This document shows positions 1 to 5,568 of a stretch of 11,008 nt of DNA, in pieces (within the stretch, counting starts at the first letter, position 1; each line of letters starts with the position of its first letter). Origin of the DNA: an uncultured Solirubrobacter sp. (GTDB lineage Bacteria; Actinomycetota; Thermoleophilia; Solirubrobacterales; Solirubrobacteraceae); assembly GCA_937871635.1 (NCBI GenBank), contig CALMNS010000278.1, positions 1 through 11,008 of the forward strand. The letters run 5' to 3'. Both the position numbers and the translations under genes were made by a program. The notes under the pieces are model-generated. The model was not told the origin of the DNA and did no database searches. It saw only the letters and a list, made by a program, of their open reading frames with translations.

Positions 1-893
1 TCCTTGAGGCGCTCGGCGGAGAGGTGCGTGTAGAGCTGGGTGGTGGCGATGTCGGAGTGGCCGAGCATCTCCTGCAGCGAGCGCAGGTCGCAGCCCCCGG
101 CGAGCAGGTGGGTGGCGAACGTGTGGCGCAGCGTGTGCGGGCTCATCCGCCCCTCGAGGCCCGCGGTGCGGGCGTGGCGCTGGACGATCTTGTAGAGCCC
201 CTGCCGGGTGAGGCCGCCGCCGCGGTGGTTGACGAAGAGGCGGGGCTCGCCGACGTGGTCGCCGAGCAGGCGCGGGCGGCCCTGGCGCAGGTAGGCGCCG
301 ACCGCCCGGGCGGCGGCACCCCCCACGGGGACGACGCGCTCCTTGGAGCCCTTCCCGCGCGCTCGCAGGACCCCCACCTCGAGATCCACGTCGGAGACGA
401 GCAGGTCGGTCGCCTCCGAGGCCCGCAGGCCGCAGGCGTACATCAGCTCAAGCAGGGCGCGGTCGCGCAGGGCGGCCGGCTCGGTGCCGCTGGGCTGGGC
501 GAGGAGCTTGGCGACCTCGTCGCGCGACAGGACCTGGGGGAGCTTGCGGCTCTGGCGCGGGGCCTTGAGATGGGCGGTCGGGTCGTCCTCGAGCGTCCCC
601 TGCCGGCGCAGGTGGCGGTAGAAGGACCGCAGGCAGGCGACCTTGCGCTGGACGCTGGCGGGCGACACGCCCCCGGCGAGCTCGGCGACGAAGGCGGCAA
701 GCTCGGCGTGGCCGACGTCCAGCGCGCCCGTCTGCGCCCGCTCGAGCCAGGCCCCGTACTGCAGGAGGTCAGAGCGGTAGGCCTCGAGCGTGTTGCGCGA
801 CAGCCCCCGCTCGAACTCGAGGTAGGCGAGGAAGTCGAGGACGAGGTGCTCGAGCGGCGGGGCAGCGGAGGGGACGGGGGCGACGACGGCCAT
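1..893 (-). CDS. xerD: Tyrosine site-specific recombinase XerD/XerC (partial, 3' end off the left edge)
   Basis: This gene encodes a tyrosine recombinase that resolves chromosome dimers at dif together with a partner Xer protein. From the ATG at 893, 297 codons are open to the window edge. The reading ends at ...YTHLSAERLK, so only about ten residues are probably missing from a family of roughly 300. The N-terminal SAM-like core-binding domain spans about residues 12-100 and the catalytic domain about 120-297. All catalytic residues are visible: R157 (in GLRASE), K181, H253 and R256 (in HTLRHTF), H279 (in LGHS) and nucleophile Y288 (in TTQLYTHLS). A GAAGG lies about 10 nt before the ATG as a possible ribosome site. 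Its place beside NUDIX and pyrG favours the actinobacterial XerD over XerC or a phage integrase. No attachment site or phage gene is nearby. The recombinase class is certain; XerD versus XerC rests on context. Confidence 0.93.
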   Translation of the reverse strand, partial: MAVVAPVPSAAPPLEHLVLDFLAYLEFERGLSRNTLEAYRSDLLQYGAWLERAQTGALDVGHAELAAFVAELAGGVSPASVQRKVACLRSFYRHLRRQGTLEDDPTAHLKAPRQSRKLPQVLSRDEVAKLLAQPSGTEPAALRDRALLELMYACGLRASEATDLLVSDVDLEVGVLRARGKGSKERVVPVGGAAARAVGAYLRQGRPRLLGDHVGEPRLFVNHRGGGLTRQGLYKIVQRHARTAGLEGRMSPHTLRHTFATHLLAGGCDLRSLQEMLGHSDIATTQLYTHLSAERLK

Positions 894-983
894 GTCCGCG
901 CTGCCTTCGCGCGGTGGGAGGAATCGCCTTCCCGCTGCAACGGGCCGTGCGGTCTCCCGGCTTCCTCGGCGCGCGGTTGGCGC

Positions 984-1514
984 TCAGCCGAGCCGCCGGC
1001 GCAGCTCGTGGAGGCCGATCAGCGTCTTGGCGTCGCGGACCTCGTCGATGAGCGCGTCGAGCTCGGCGAGCGGGCGCGTGACGATCTCGATGCGCTCGTT
1101 CTCCTCCGTCTCGGCGGTGCGGTCGGAGAGCCCCGTGGCGAGGTAGACGCGGACCTCCTCGTCGGTGAAGCCGGCCGACGACCAGTAGCGGGCGACCTCC
1201 TCCCACTGCTCCGCCGCCTTGCCGATCTCCTCGGCGAGCTCCCGGCGCGCCGTCTCGAGCGGGGGCTCGTCCTCGACGTCGAGCCTGCCGGCCGGGAGCT
1301 CGAGCAGATCGGGGACGCCGACCGCCTCTCGCGGCTGGCGGACGAGGAAGAGCCGCTCGCCGTCGTGGGCAATCACCGCGACGGCGCCCTGATGGCGGAC
1401 GATCTCGCGCTCGACCTCCTCTCCGTCCTCGTGGCGAAAGGTCTCGATCGTGACGGTGGCCAGCTTGCCCTCGTAGGCGGTCCGGGTGGCGGTGCGTTCG
1501 AAGCGGGAGCTCAT
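984..1514 (-). CDS. NUDIX hydrolase, ADP-ribose pyrophosphatase type
   Basis: This 176-residue NUDIX enzyme most likely cleaves ADP-ribose to AMP and ribose-5-phosphate in the cytoplasm. A beta-rich N-terminal region (about 1-50) is followed by LELPAG (71-76) and the NUDIX box (about 76-98), with R91-E92-L93 and metal-binding E95-E96. The first Gly-to-Glu gap is six residues rather than the canonical five. I recall the same spacing in the mycobacterial homologue. The segment GFTDEEVRVYLATGL (about 115-129) is typical of ADP-ribose pyrophosphatases and argues against MutT or Ap4A hydrolases. I chose the ATG at 1514. An in-frame extension to 1700 is open, but it is Arg/Pro-rich and runs through the hairpin repeats. 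No clear Shine-Dalgarno precedes the ATG. The stop is 90 bp from xerD, so the two may be co-transcribed. Because 865 bp separate it from the peptidase gene, it probably has its own promoter. Confidence 0.9.
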   Translation of the reverse strand: MSSRFERTATRTAYEGKLATVTIETFRHEDGEEVEREIVRHQGAVAVIAHDGERLFLVRQPREAVGVPDLLELPAGRLDVEDEPPLETARRELAEEIGKAAEQWEEVARYWSSAGFTDEEVRVYLATGLSDRTAETEENERIEIVTRPLAELDALIDEVRDAKTLIGLHELRRRLG

Positions 1515-1580
1515 GGGGCGGCTGTACCCGGCCCTGGCGGCCGGCGAGACGAACGTCAGCGGCGCTGGGTAGGGCGGTGG

Positions 1581-1600
1581 CCGTCGCCGCGCGGCGACGG
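1581..1600. repeat. Perfect 20-bp palindrome upstream of the NUDIX gene
   Basis: The 20 bases from CCGTCGCC to GGCGACGG equal their own reverse complement. The centre lies about 76 bp upstream of the NUDIX ATG. It could be a dimeric repressor site or a hairpin in the NUDIX leader. GC-rich DNA produces such palindromes more often by chance, so the functional reading is inference. Confidence 0.55.
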
Positions 1601-1621
1601 CGCGGCGCTGGCGTTTCGTGC

Positions 1622-1676
1622 CGTCCGCCAGGCGACCCAGGTCCGTCCGCGCGCGACCTGGTCGGCCTGACGGACG
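1622..1676. repeat. Tandem hairpin repeat, family 1, copy 1
   Basis: This 55-nt imperfect inverted repeat starts CGTCCGCCAGGC and ends GGCCTGACGGACG. The outer six base pairs and the apical CCAGGTC/GACCTGG pairs are perfect. A single mismatch (1628/1670) and a three-base internal loop (1634-1636/1662-1664) lie between them. The loop is 1644-1654. It is about 75% identical (41 of 55) to the next copy, exactly 60 bp downstream. Confidence 0.75.
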
Positions 1677-1681
1677 CTGAC

Positions 1682-1736
1682 CGTCCGTTAGGCGACCCAC
1701 GCCCGCGAGCGGACCACGTGGTTCGTCTGACGGACG
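1682..1736. repeat. Tandem hairpin repeat, family 1, copy 2
   Basis: This is the second 55-nt copy. The left arm (1682-1701) pairs with the right arm (1717-1736) through 17 Watson-Crick pairs, 2 G-U pairs and 1 mismatch, with a 15-nt loop. Relative to copy 1, the apical G1640-C1658 pair has become C1700-G1718, a compensating double change. C1629-G1669 has become U-G and G1632-C1666 has become G-U, so pairing survives while sequence drifts. The outer ends are identical between the copies. Confidence 0.75.
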
Positions 1737-1809
1737 GGCCGTTCCTCCTCACTCGAGCGCCGTTGACCTCCGGTTCGCCTCAACGCACGGCACCCCGGAA
1801 GCTCGCGTC

Positions 1810-1846
1810 CCGAACAGGGCGGTTCGGCGGCGGCCCGATCGGCCGC
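1810..1846. repeat. Two adjacent short stem-loops
   Basis: CCGAAC (1810-1815) pairs with GTTCGG (1822-1827) across a 6-nt loop. GCGGCC (1830-1835) then pairs with GGCCGC (1841-1846) across a 5-nt loop. They lie between the two tandem hairpin pairs. No T-tract follows on either strand, so a terminator role is possible but unsupported. Confidence 0.4.
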
Positions 1847-1891
1847 GCCCGGGGGGAGGACGGCCATCGCCGTCGCGGCGTCCCTCCGGCA

Positions 1892-1948
1892 GGGGCCACG
1901 ATCCGCTGCATGAGTCGTCTCGCTCGCGAAGAAGCGGATCGAAGCCCC
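1892..1948. repeat. Tandem hairpin repeat, family 2, copy 1
   Basis: In this 57-nt inverted repeat, GGGGC (1892-1896) pairs with GCCCC (1944-1948). After a 2x2 internal mismatch, CGATCCGCT (1899-1907) pairs perfectly with AGCGGATCG (1933-1941). The loop is about 25 nt. It is unrelated in sequence to family 1 but of the same size. It shares 44 of 57 positions with the next copy, 61 bp downstream, and the loop is conserved about as well as the stem. Confidence 0.75.
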
Positions 1949-1952
1949 CATG

Positions 1953-2009
1953 CGGGCCACGATCCGCCGCTTGCGTTGTCGCGCGCGCTGCGAAGCGGAT
2001 TGATGCCTC
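1953..2009. repeat. Tandem hairpin repeat, family 2, copy 2
   Basis: GGGC (1954-1957) pairs with GCCT (2005-2008), using one G-U pair. After the same 2x2 mismatch, CGATCCGC (1960-1967) pairs with GCGGATTG (1995-2002), using one G-U pair. The 2x2 internal loop sits at the same place as in copy 1. The 61-bp offset is not a multiple of three, so the two copies cannot be read in the same frame as a tandem peptide repeat. Confidence 0.75.
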
Positions 2010-2035
2010 TCCAGTCAGCGAGAGGAACGCGAGGT

Positions 2036-2151
2036 CCCGGATCCCGGGCTGAGACGGCCCGGAGGGCTCGCGCCGGCCGGGTGGCCGCCGCGAGGCGGCC
2101 GGATCCGCCGACGCGAGCACGGGCCCACGCCCACCGCCACGAGGGTGGCGG
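2036..2151. repeat. Cluster of three perfect short stem-loops
   Basis: CCCGG/CCGGG closes a 3-nt loop at 2036-2048. GGCCGCC/GGCGGCC closes a GCGA tetraloop (GNRA type) at 2083-2100. CCGCCAC/GTGGCGG closes a GAGG loop at 2134-2151. Each stem is perfect over 5 to 7 bp. Without T-tracts they are not classical intrinsic terminators. They could halt transcription or stabilise a 3' end, but that is not shown. Confidence 0.45.
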
Positions 2152-2243
2152 AGCCGGCGGGACTCGTCCTCCAGAGGCCCTAGATGATTGATTTCCGAGT
2201 TCCCGCATGGCCGGATGACGTGCCTGACACATCGACCTGGCTC

Positions 2244-2308
2244 GCCGGCGGCTCGCCGCCGGCCGGATCGCTAGCCGGTGCTAGCACAGGAGTAGCACTG
2301 GCTATCGG
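2244..2308 (-). terminator. Double stem-loop downstream of the peptidase gene, possible terminator of the pyrG-peptidase mRNA
   Basis: Reading leftward from the peptidase stop, a 15-position stem appears first: 2269-2283 pairs with 2293-2307 through 13 Watson-Crick pairs, one G-U and one mismatch, with a 9-nt loop. A perfect 8-bp stem follows: GCCGGCGG (2244-2251) with CCGCCGGC (2256-2263), loop CTCG. They lie 72-136 bp after the stop. No T-tract follows, as is common for GC-rich actinobacteria. The first stem also contains the palindrome GTGCTAGCAC (2278-2287), so alternative foldings exist. The hairpins are seen; the terminator role is inference. Confidence 0.5.
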
Positions 2309-2379
2309 CTTCACTTCCGGGCATTGCCTAGCTCGCTCAGGCCCGCCCCCGCCCACGCGGCCCATTCGCAATCAACCAT

Positions 2380-3510
2380 CTAGACCCGCGCGGCCTCCTC
2401 GAGCAGCGCGAAGGTGACGTCGAGCATCCCGTCGAGGGCGGCCACGGAGACGCGCTCGGTCGGCTCGTGGTTGCGCTCGGTGCCGTTGGCCAGGTTGACC
2501 GCCGTGACGCCGGCGACGGCCAGGGCGTTGGCGTCCGACCCCCCGCCGGTGACGATGCGCCGCGGCTCGTACCCGCAGGCGCGCAGGGCGGCCTCGGCGG
2601 CGACCACCGGCGGGGCGGAGGGCCGGGTGCGGTAGCCCTCGAAGAGCCGCTCGGTGAACAGGTCGACGTCGCACTCGGCGAACGAGGCGCCGTCCTGGAC
2701 GGCGTCGACGACCCGGGCGACGACGGCCTCGGCACGCTCGGCGTCGAGCGAGCGGACCTCCGCGAGCAGCCGGCAGCGGTCGGGCACGACGTTCGTCGAG
2801 CCGACGCCGCCGGCGATCGAGCCGACGTTCGCGGTCGTCTCCGGGTCGATCCGCCCGTGGGGCATCGCGCCGACGGCGTGGGCGGCGGCCACGATCGCCG
2901 AGCGGCCGTCCTCCGGCCGGATCCCCGCGTGGGCGGCGCGCCCGTGGAAGTCCGCCTCGATGCGGAAGTAGGTCGGCGAGGCGAGGATCACCTCGCCGAT
3001 CGGCGACGCGTGGTCGAAGACGTAGCCGAACGACGAGCGCAGCTGGGAGGCGTCGAACGCCTTGGCCCCGGCCAGGGCGTTCTCCTCCGAGACCGTGAAG
3101 AGCAGCTCGATCCCGACCGGCGCGCCCTCGATCGACGCGCGCCGCGCGGTCTCGAGCATCACGGCGACGGCCGCCTTGTTGTCGGCGCCGAGGATCCCGG
3201 CGTGCGCGTTCTCCCACCCGCCGTCGACGAGGACCGGCTCGATCGGCGCCACCGCCTCCACCGTGTCGAGGTGGGCGCAGAGGAGGATCGACCGGTCGGT
3301 GCGGCCGGGGATCCGGGCCAGGAGGTTGCCGCACTCCGCGCCGGCGGCCGCCGCCGCGTCGTCCTCGGCGACCTCGATCCCCATGCCGCGCAGCTCCGCG
3401 GCGACCCGCTGGGCGCAGGCCTGCTCGTGACCGAACGACGAGTCGATCCGGCACAGCTCGGCGAACGTCTCGCCGAGCCGCGCCCGCTCGGCTTCCGTGG
3501 CGGGCCGCAC
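2380..3510 (-). CDS. M20 family metallopeptidase, PepT/tripeptidase-like
   Basis: This 376-residue two-zinc aminopeptidase of the M20 family probably removes N-terminal residues from small peptides in the cytoplasm. The expected ligands are visible: H80 and D82 (CAHLDTV), bridging D110 (GADNKAA), general base E142 and ligand E143 (VSEENALAG), D166 (VFDHAS) and H348 (NHEPTERV). The insert dimerisation domain covers about 180-290, with HGRAAHAGIRPEDG (189-202). GGGSDANAL (322-330) is the usual substrate-side motif. The start is GTG at 3510. It is the only candidate, because the pyrG stop is in frame only ten codons upstream. That 30-bp spacing implies co-transcription and possibly coupled translation with pyrG. 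The protein is shorter than E. coli PepT (about 408) and closer to Bacillus YqjE-type enzymes. Exact peptide specificity cannot be read from sequence. Confidence 0.9.
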   Translation of the reverse strand: MRPATEAERARLGETFAELCRIDSSFGHEQACAQRVAAELRGMGIEVAEDDAAAAAGAECGNLLARIPGRTDRSILLCAHLDTVEAVAPIEPVLVDGGWENAHAGILGADNKAAVAVMLETARRASIEGAPVGIELLFTVSEENALAGAKAFDASQLRSSFGYVFDHASPIGEVILASPTYFRIEADFHGRAAHAGIRPEDGRSAIVAAAHAVGAMPHGRIDPETTANVGSIAGGVGSTNVVPDRCRLLAEVRSLDAERAEAVVARVVDAVQDGASFAECDVDLFTERLFEGYRTRPSAPPVVAAEAALRACGYEPRRIVTGGGSDANALAVAGVTAVNLANGTERNHEPTERVSVAALDGMLDVTFALLEEAARV

Positions 3511-3540
3511 CTCAGTCCGCCCGGCCGCTGAACGCGGCCA

Positions 3541-5289
3541 CTACCGCGGGACGACGGGCCCGGCGCGCTCGATCGCGAGCTCGACGGCGTCGCGCTCGAT
3601 CGCGTCGACGGGCGAGACGTCCGGGGACGGCGGCTGCGGCGCAGGCCGCTCGACGTCGCGCTGCTCCAGGGCACGGACGGCGGCGGCACGGACGAACTCG
3701 CGGAACAGCGGCGCCGGCCGGTCGGGCCGGGACTTGAACTCCGGGTGGAACTGCGAGGCGACGAAGAACGGGTGATCGGCGAGCTCGAGGATCTCCACGA
3801 GCCGCTCGTCCGGCGAGGTGCCCGAGACCACGAGCCCCTCGCGCTCGAGCCGCTTGCGCAGGAAGTTGTTGACCTCGTAGCGGTGGCGGTGGCGCTCGTA
3901 GATGACCGCCTCGCCGTAGATCTCCCTGGCCCGGGTGCCCTCGTGCAGCTTCACCGGGTCCGCCCCGAGCCGCATGGTGCCGCCCATGTCGGCGACCTCC
4001 TTTTGCTCGGGCAGCAGGTCGATCACCGGGAACGGCGTCTCCGGATCGAACTCGGTGGAGTTCGCCCCGTCCATTCCGACGACGTGACGGGCGAAGTCGG
4101 CCGCCGCCATCTGCATCCCGAGGCAGATGCCGAGGAACGGGATGCCCGCCTCCCGGGCGAAGCGCGACGCGGCGATCTTCCCCTCGATCCCCCGCACGCC
4201 GAAGCCGCCGGGGATCAGGATGCCGTCGGCCCCCTCGAGCCGCGAGCGGACCTCGGAGTCGTCGAGCGTCTCGGAGTCCACCCAGTCGACCACCACGCCG
4301 CACCCGTGCGCCCAGCCCGCGTGGCGCAGGGACTCGACCACCGAGAGGTAGGCGTCCTCGAGCTGGACGTACTTGCCCACGAGCGCGATGCGGACCTTGT
4401 CGCCCGACGCGGCCTCGGTGGCCCGGCGCATCAGGCGCTCCCAGTCGCCGAGCTCGGCGGGCGGCGCCTCGATCCCGAAGTGGTCGAGCACGAAGTCGTC
4501 GACCCCCTCCGAGCGGAAGTAGAGCGGGATCTTGTAGACGTTGTCGACGTCCCGGGCCGAGGCGACCGCCTCGAGCGGCAGCGAGGCGAACAGCGCGATC
4601 TTCTTGCGCACGTCCTGCGGCAGGGCCCCCTCGGAGCGGCAGACGACCATGTCGGGCTGGATGCCGATGCGCCGCAGCTCGTTGACCGAGTGCTGGGTCG
4701 GCTTCGTCTTGAGCTCCCCCGCGTGGCCGATGTAGGGCACGAGGGTGAGGTGCATGTACATGCAGCGCCGCCGCCCGACGTCGACCGGGAACTGCCGGAT
4801 GGCCTCGAGGAAGGGGAGCGACTCGATGTCGCCCACCGTGCCGCCGATCTCCGTGATCACCACGTCGACGTCCTGGGCCTCGGCGATCAGCATGACCCGG
4901 TGCTTGATCTCATCGGTGATGTGTGGCACGACCTGCACGGTGCCGCCCAGGTAGTCGCCGCGCCGCTCCTTGCGGATCACCGAGTTGTAGATCGCGCCCG
5001 CCGTGAGGTTCGAGGCGCGCGAGGTGTTCGCGTCCGTGAAGCGCTCGTAGTGCCCGAGGTCCAGGTCCGTCTCCGCGCCGTCCTCGGTGACGAAGACCTC
5101 GCCGTGCTGGAACGGCGACATCGTCCCCGGGTCGATGTTGATGTACGGGTCGAACTTCTGGATCGCCACCTTGAGGCCGCGGGCGACGAGCAGCCGCCCG
5201 ATGGAGGCGGCCGCGATCCCCTTGCCGAGCGAGGAGACGACGCCGCCGGTGACGAAGATGAAGCGCGTCTTCGAGCGGGGTTCGGGCAT
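3541..5289 (-). CDS. pyrG: CTP synthase (glutamine-hydrolysing)
   Basis: This 582-residue enzyme converts UTP, ATP and glutamine to CTP, the last step of pyrimidine nucleotide synthesis. The N-terminal synthetase domain (about 7-275) opens with FVTGGVVSSLGKG (12-24), the P-loop-like ATP site, and contains KFDPYINIDPGTM (45-57) and the Mg-binding ITEIGGTVGDIES (145-157). The class I glutamine amidotransferase domain (about 298-540) carries the triad C389 (LGICLGMQ), H515 and E517 (FHPEFKS). A proline-rich tail of about 45 residues follows, in keeping with the longer actinobacterial enzymes. The ATG at 5289 is fixed by an in-frame TAG 15 bases upstream. No Shine-Dalgarno precedes it. It heads a unit with the M20 peptidase and is divergent from the liv operon. 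CTP-responsive control is known for pyrG in Firmicutes; none is demonstrated here. Confidence 0.98.
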   Translation of the reverse strand: MPEPRSKTRFIFVTGGVVSSLGKGIAAASIGRLLVARGLKVAIQKFDPYINIDPGTMSPFQHGEVFVTEDGAETDLDLGHYERFTDANTSRASNLTAGAIYNSVIRKERRGDYLGGTVQVVPHITDEIKHRVMLIAEAQDVDVVITEIGGTVGDIESLPFLEAIRQFPVDVGRRRCMYMHLTLVPYIGHAGELKTKPTQHSVNELRRIGIQPDMVVCRSEGALPQDVRKKIALFASLPLEAVASARDVDNVYKIPLYFRSEGVDDFVLDHFGIEAPPAELGDWERLMRRATEAASGDKVRIALVGKYVQLEDAYLSVVESLRHAGWAHGCGVVVDWVDSETLDDSEVRSRLEGADGILIPGGFGVRGIEGKIAASRFAREAGIPFLGICLGMQMAAADFARHVVGMDGANSTEFDPETPFPVIDLLPEQKEVADMGGTMRLGADPVKLHEGTRAREIYGEAVIYERHRHRYEVNNFLRKRLEREGLVVSGTSPDERLVEILELADHPFFVASQFHPEFKSRPDRPAPLFREFVRAAAVRALEQRDVERPAPQPPSPDVSPVDAIERDAVELAIERAGPVVPR

Positions 5290-5298
5290 CGGAGGGTC

Positions 5299-5304
5299 AG
5301 TCTA
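5299..5304 (-). promoter_or_regulatory. Candidate -10 box of a near-leaderless pyrG promoter
   Basis: On the minus strand TAGACT fits the actinobacterial -10 pattern TAnnnT and ends nine bases before the pyrG ATG. A transcript starting 6-9 bases after it would have no leader or almost none, which fits the missing Shine-Dalgarno. The corresponding -35 position shows no TTGAC-like hexamer. This is a hypothesis from position and sequence. Confidence 0.4.
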
Positions 5305-5309
5305 GGCCC

Positions 5310-5340
5310 CGCCCCGGCGGACCCGGCGATCGCCGGGGCG
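5310..5340. promoter_or_regulatory. Overlapping perfect inverted repeats upstream of pyrG (possible operator)
   Basis: CCCGGCGATCGCCGGG (5322-5337) is a perfect 16-bp palindrome centred about 40 bp upstream of the pyrG ATG. In addition, CGCCCCGGCG (5310-5319) is perfectly complementary to CGCCGGGGCG (5331-5340). The two pairings use the same bases and are mutually exclusive. If the -10 at 5299-5304 is real, the palindrome covers the -35 position, where a repressor would be expected to bind. The repeats are seen; function is inference. Confidence 0.5.
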
Positions 5341-5348
5341 CCGTCCCA

Positions 5349-5370
5349 GTCGTCCGGAAAAGGGGACGAC
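5349..5370. repeat. 7-bp stem-loop in the divergent pyrG/liv intergenic region
   Basis: GTCGTCC (5349-5355) pairs perfectly with GGACGAC (5364-5370) around the purine loop GGAAAAGG. It may be an inverted binding site for a transcription factor serving either divergent unit. Between here and the liv promoter (5371-5492) I see nothing further. Confidence 0.35.
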
Positions 5371-5492
5371 GAACGACGCGGCCGTGGGCAGGCCCGGCGG
5401 GGGCGGCGCGGGCGAGGAGGACGCCGCCGAGCGCCCTCGTCGGCATCCCGGTGCGTCGATCAAGACGCGGGAGCGCGCGTGCCGGTTGCCAC

Positions 5493-5521
5493 TTGACCGG
5501 GGTCCGGCGGCCGCCTACGGT
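5493..5521 (+). promoter_or_regulatory. Sigma-70-type promoter of the liv operon
   Basis: TTGACC (5493-5498) and TACGGT (5516-5521) are separated by exactly 17 bp and match the housekeeping pattern TTGACn-17-TAnnnT. The predicted start is near 5528, giving a leader of about 40 nt that contains the ribosome site of the first gene. Confidence 0.7.
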
Positions 5522-5550
5522 TCGCGACGGGTGGCCCCGCCGGGGTCCAG

Positions 5551-5560
5551 GGGGAGAGGA
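5551..5560 (+). promoter_or_regulatory. Ribosome binding site fixing the GTG start of livFG
   Basis: GGGGAGAGGA ends eight bases before the GTG at 5569. It supports this GTG as the start, consistent with the LivF fold beginning a few residues later (LLEVSDLSVSY). Confidence 0.7.
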
Positions 5561-5568
5561 CGTTCCGG

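Larger units (their letters stand above)
1515..2379. other. Long non-coding, palindrome-rich intergenic region
   Basis: These 865 bp between the NUDIX start and the peptidase stop contain no convincing gene. Open frames exist on both strands, but they are short, overlap each other, are rich in Arg, Ala and Pro, and match no family I know. What stands out is structure: two tandem pairs of long imperfect hairpins and several perfect short stem-loops, listed separately. The part from about 2160 to 2340 is visibly less GC-rich than its surroundings (for example at 2180-2210). The region must hold the end of the pyrG-peptidase transcript and the promoter for NUDIX-xerD. I could not find a persuasive -35/-10 pair for the latter. 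Confidence 0.8.

Noticed and set aside
24..1670. 548-codon plus-strand frame opposite xerD and NUDIX
   Set aside because: It is an antisense shadow of two genes whose catalytic motifs are complete.
1515..1700. In-frame N-terminal extension of the NUDIX protein to 1700
   Set aside because: The extra 62 residues are Arg/Pro-rich, pass through the hairpin repeats and have no family counterpart; the homologue I recall starts close to the ATG at 1514.
1682..1736. Integron attC site, because GTTAGGC occurs in a 55-nt palindrome beside a tyrosine recombinase gene
   Set aside because: The core is on the wrong arm: attC needs RYYYAAC first and GTTRRRY last. The recombinase lacks any sign of an integron integrase and sits in the xerD core locus.
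1761..1850. tRNA-like TTCG/GGTTCG stretches
   Set aside because: No acceptor, D or anticodon stems can be placed around them on either strand.
1622..2009. CRISPR array
   Set aside because: The repeats are only two per family, imperfect, directly abutting and without unique spacers; no cas gene is present.
1688..2232. Small overlapping minus-strand frames of 90-150 codons in the intergenic region
   Set aside because: They have no ribosome sites and no recognisable fold, they overlap each other in different frames, and they contain the palindromic repeats. Coding cannot be excluded but is not supported.
2467..3531. 354-codon plus-strand frame opposite the M20 peptidase, and a 360-codon frame on the same strand as the peptidase (2372-3454)
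   Set aside because: Both are low-complexity Arg/Gly-rich readings. The peptidase frame carries all metal ligands.
3745..5496. 583-codon plus-strand frame opposite pyrG
   Set aside because: It is an antisense shadow of an unmistakable CTP synthase; the composition is biased to Val, Asp, His and Arg.
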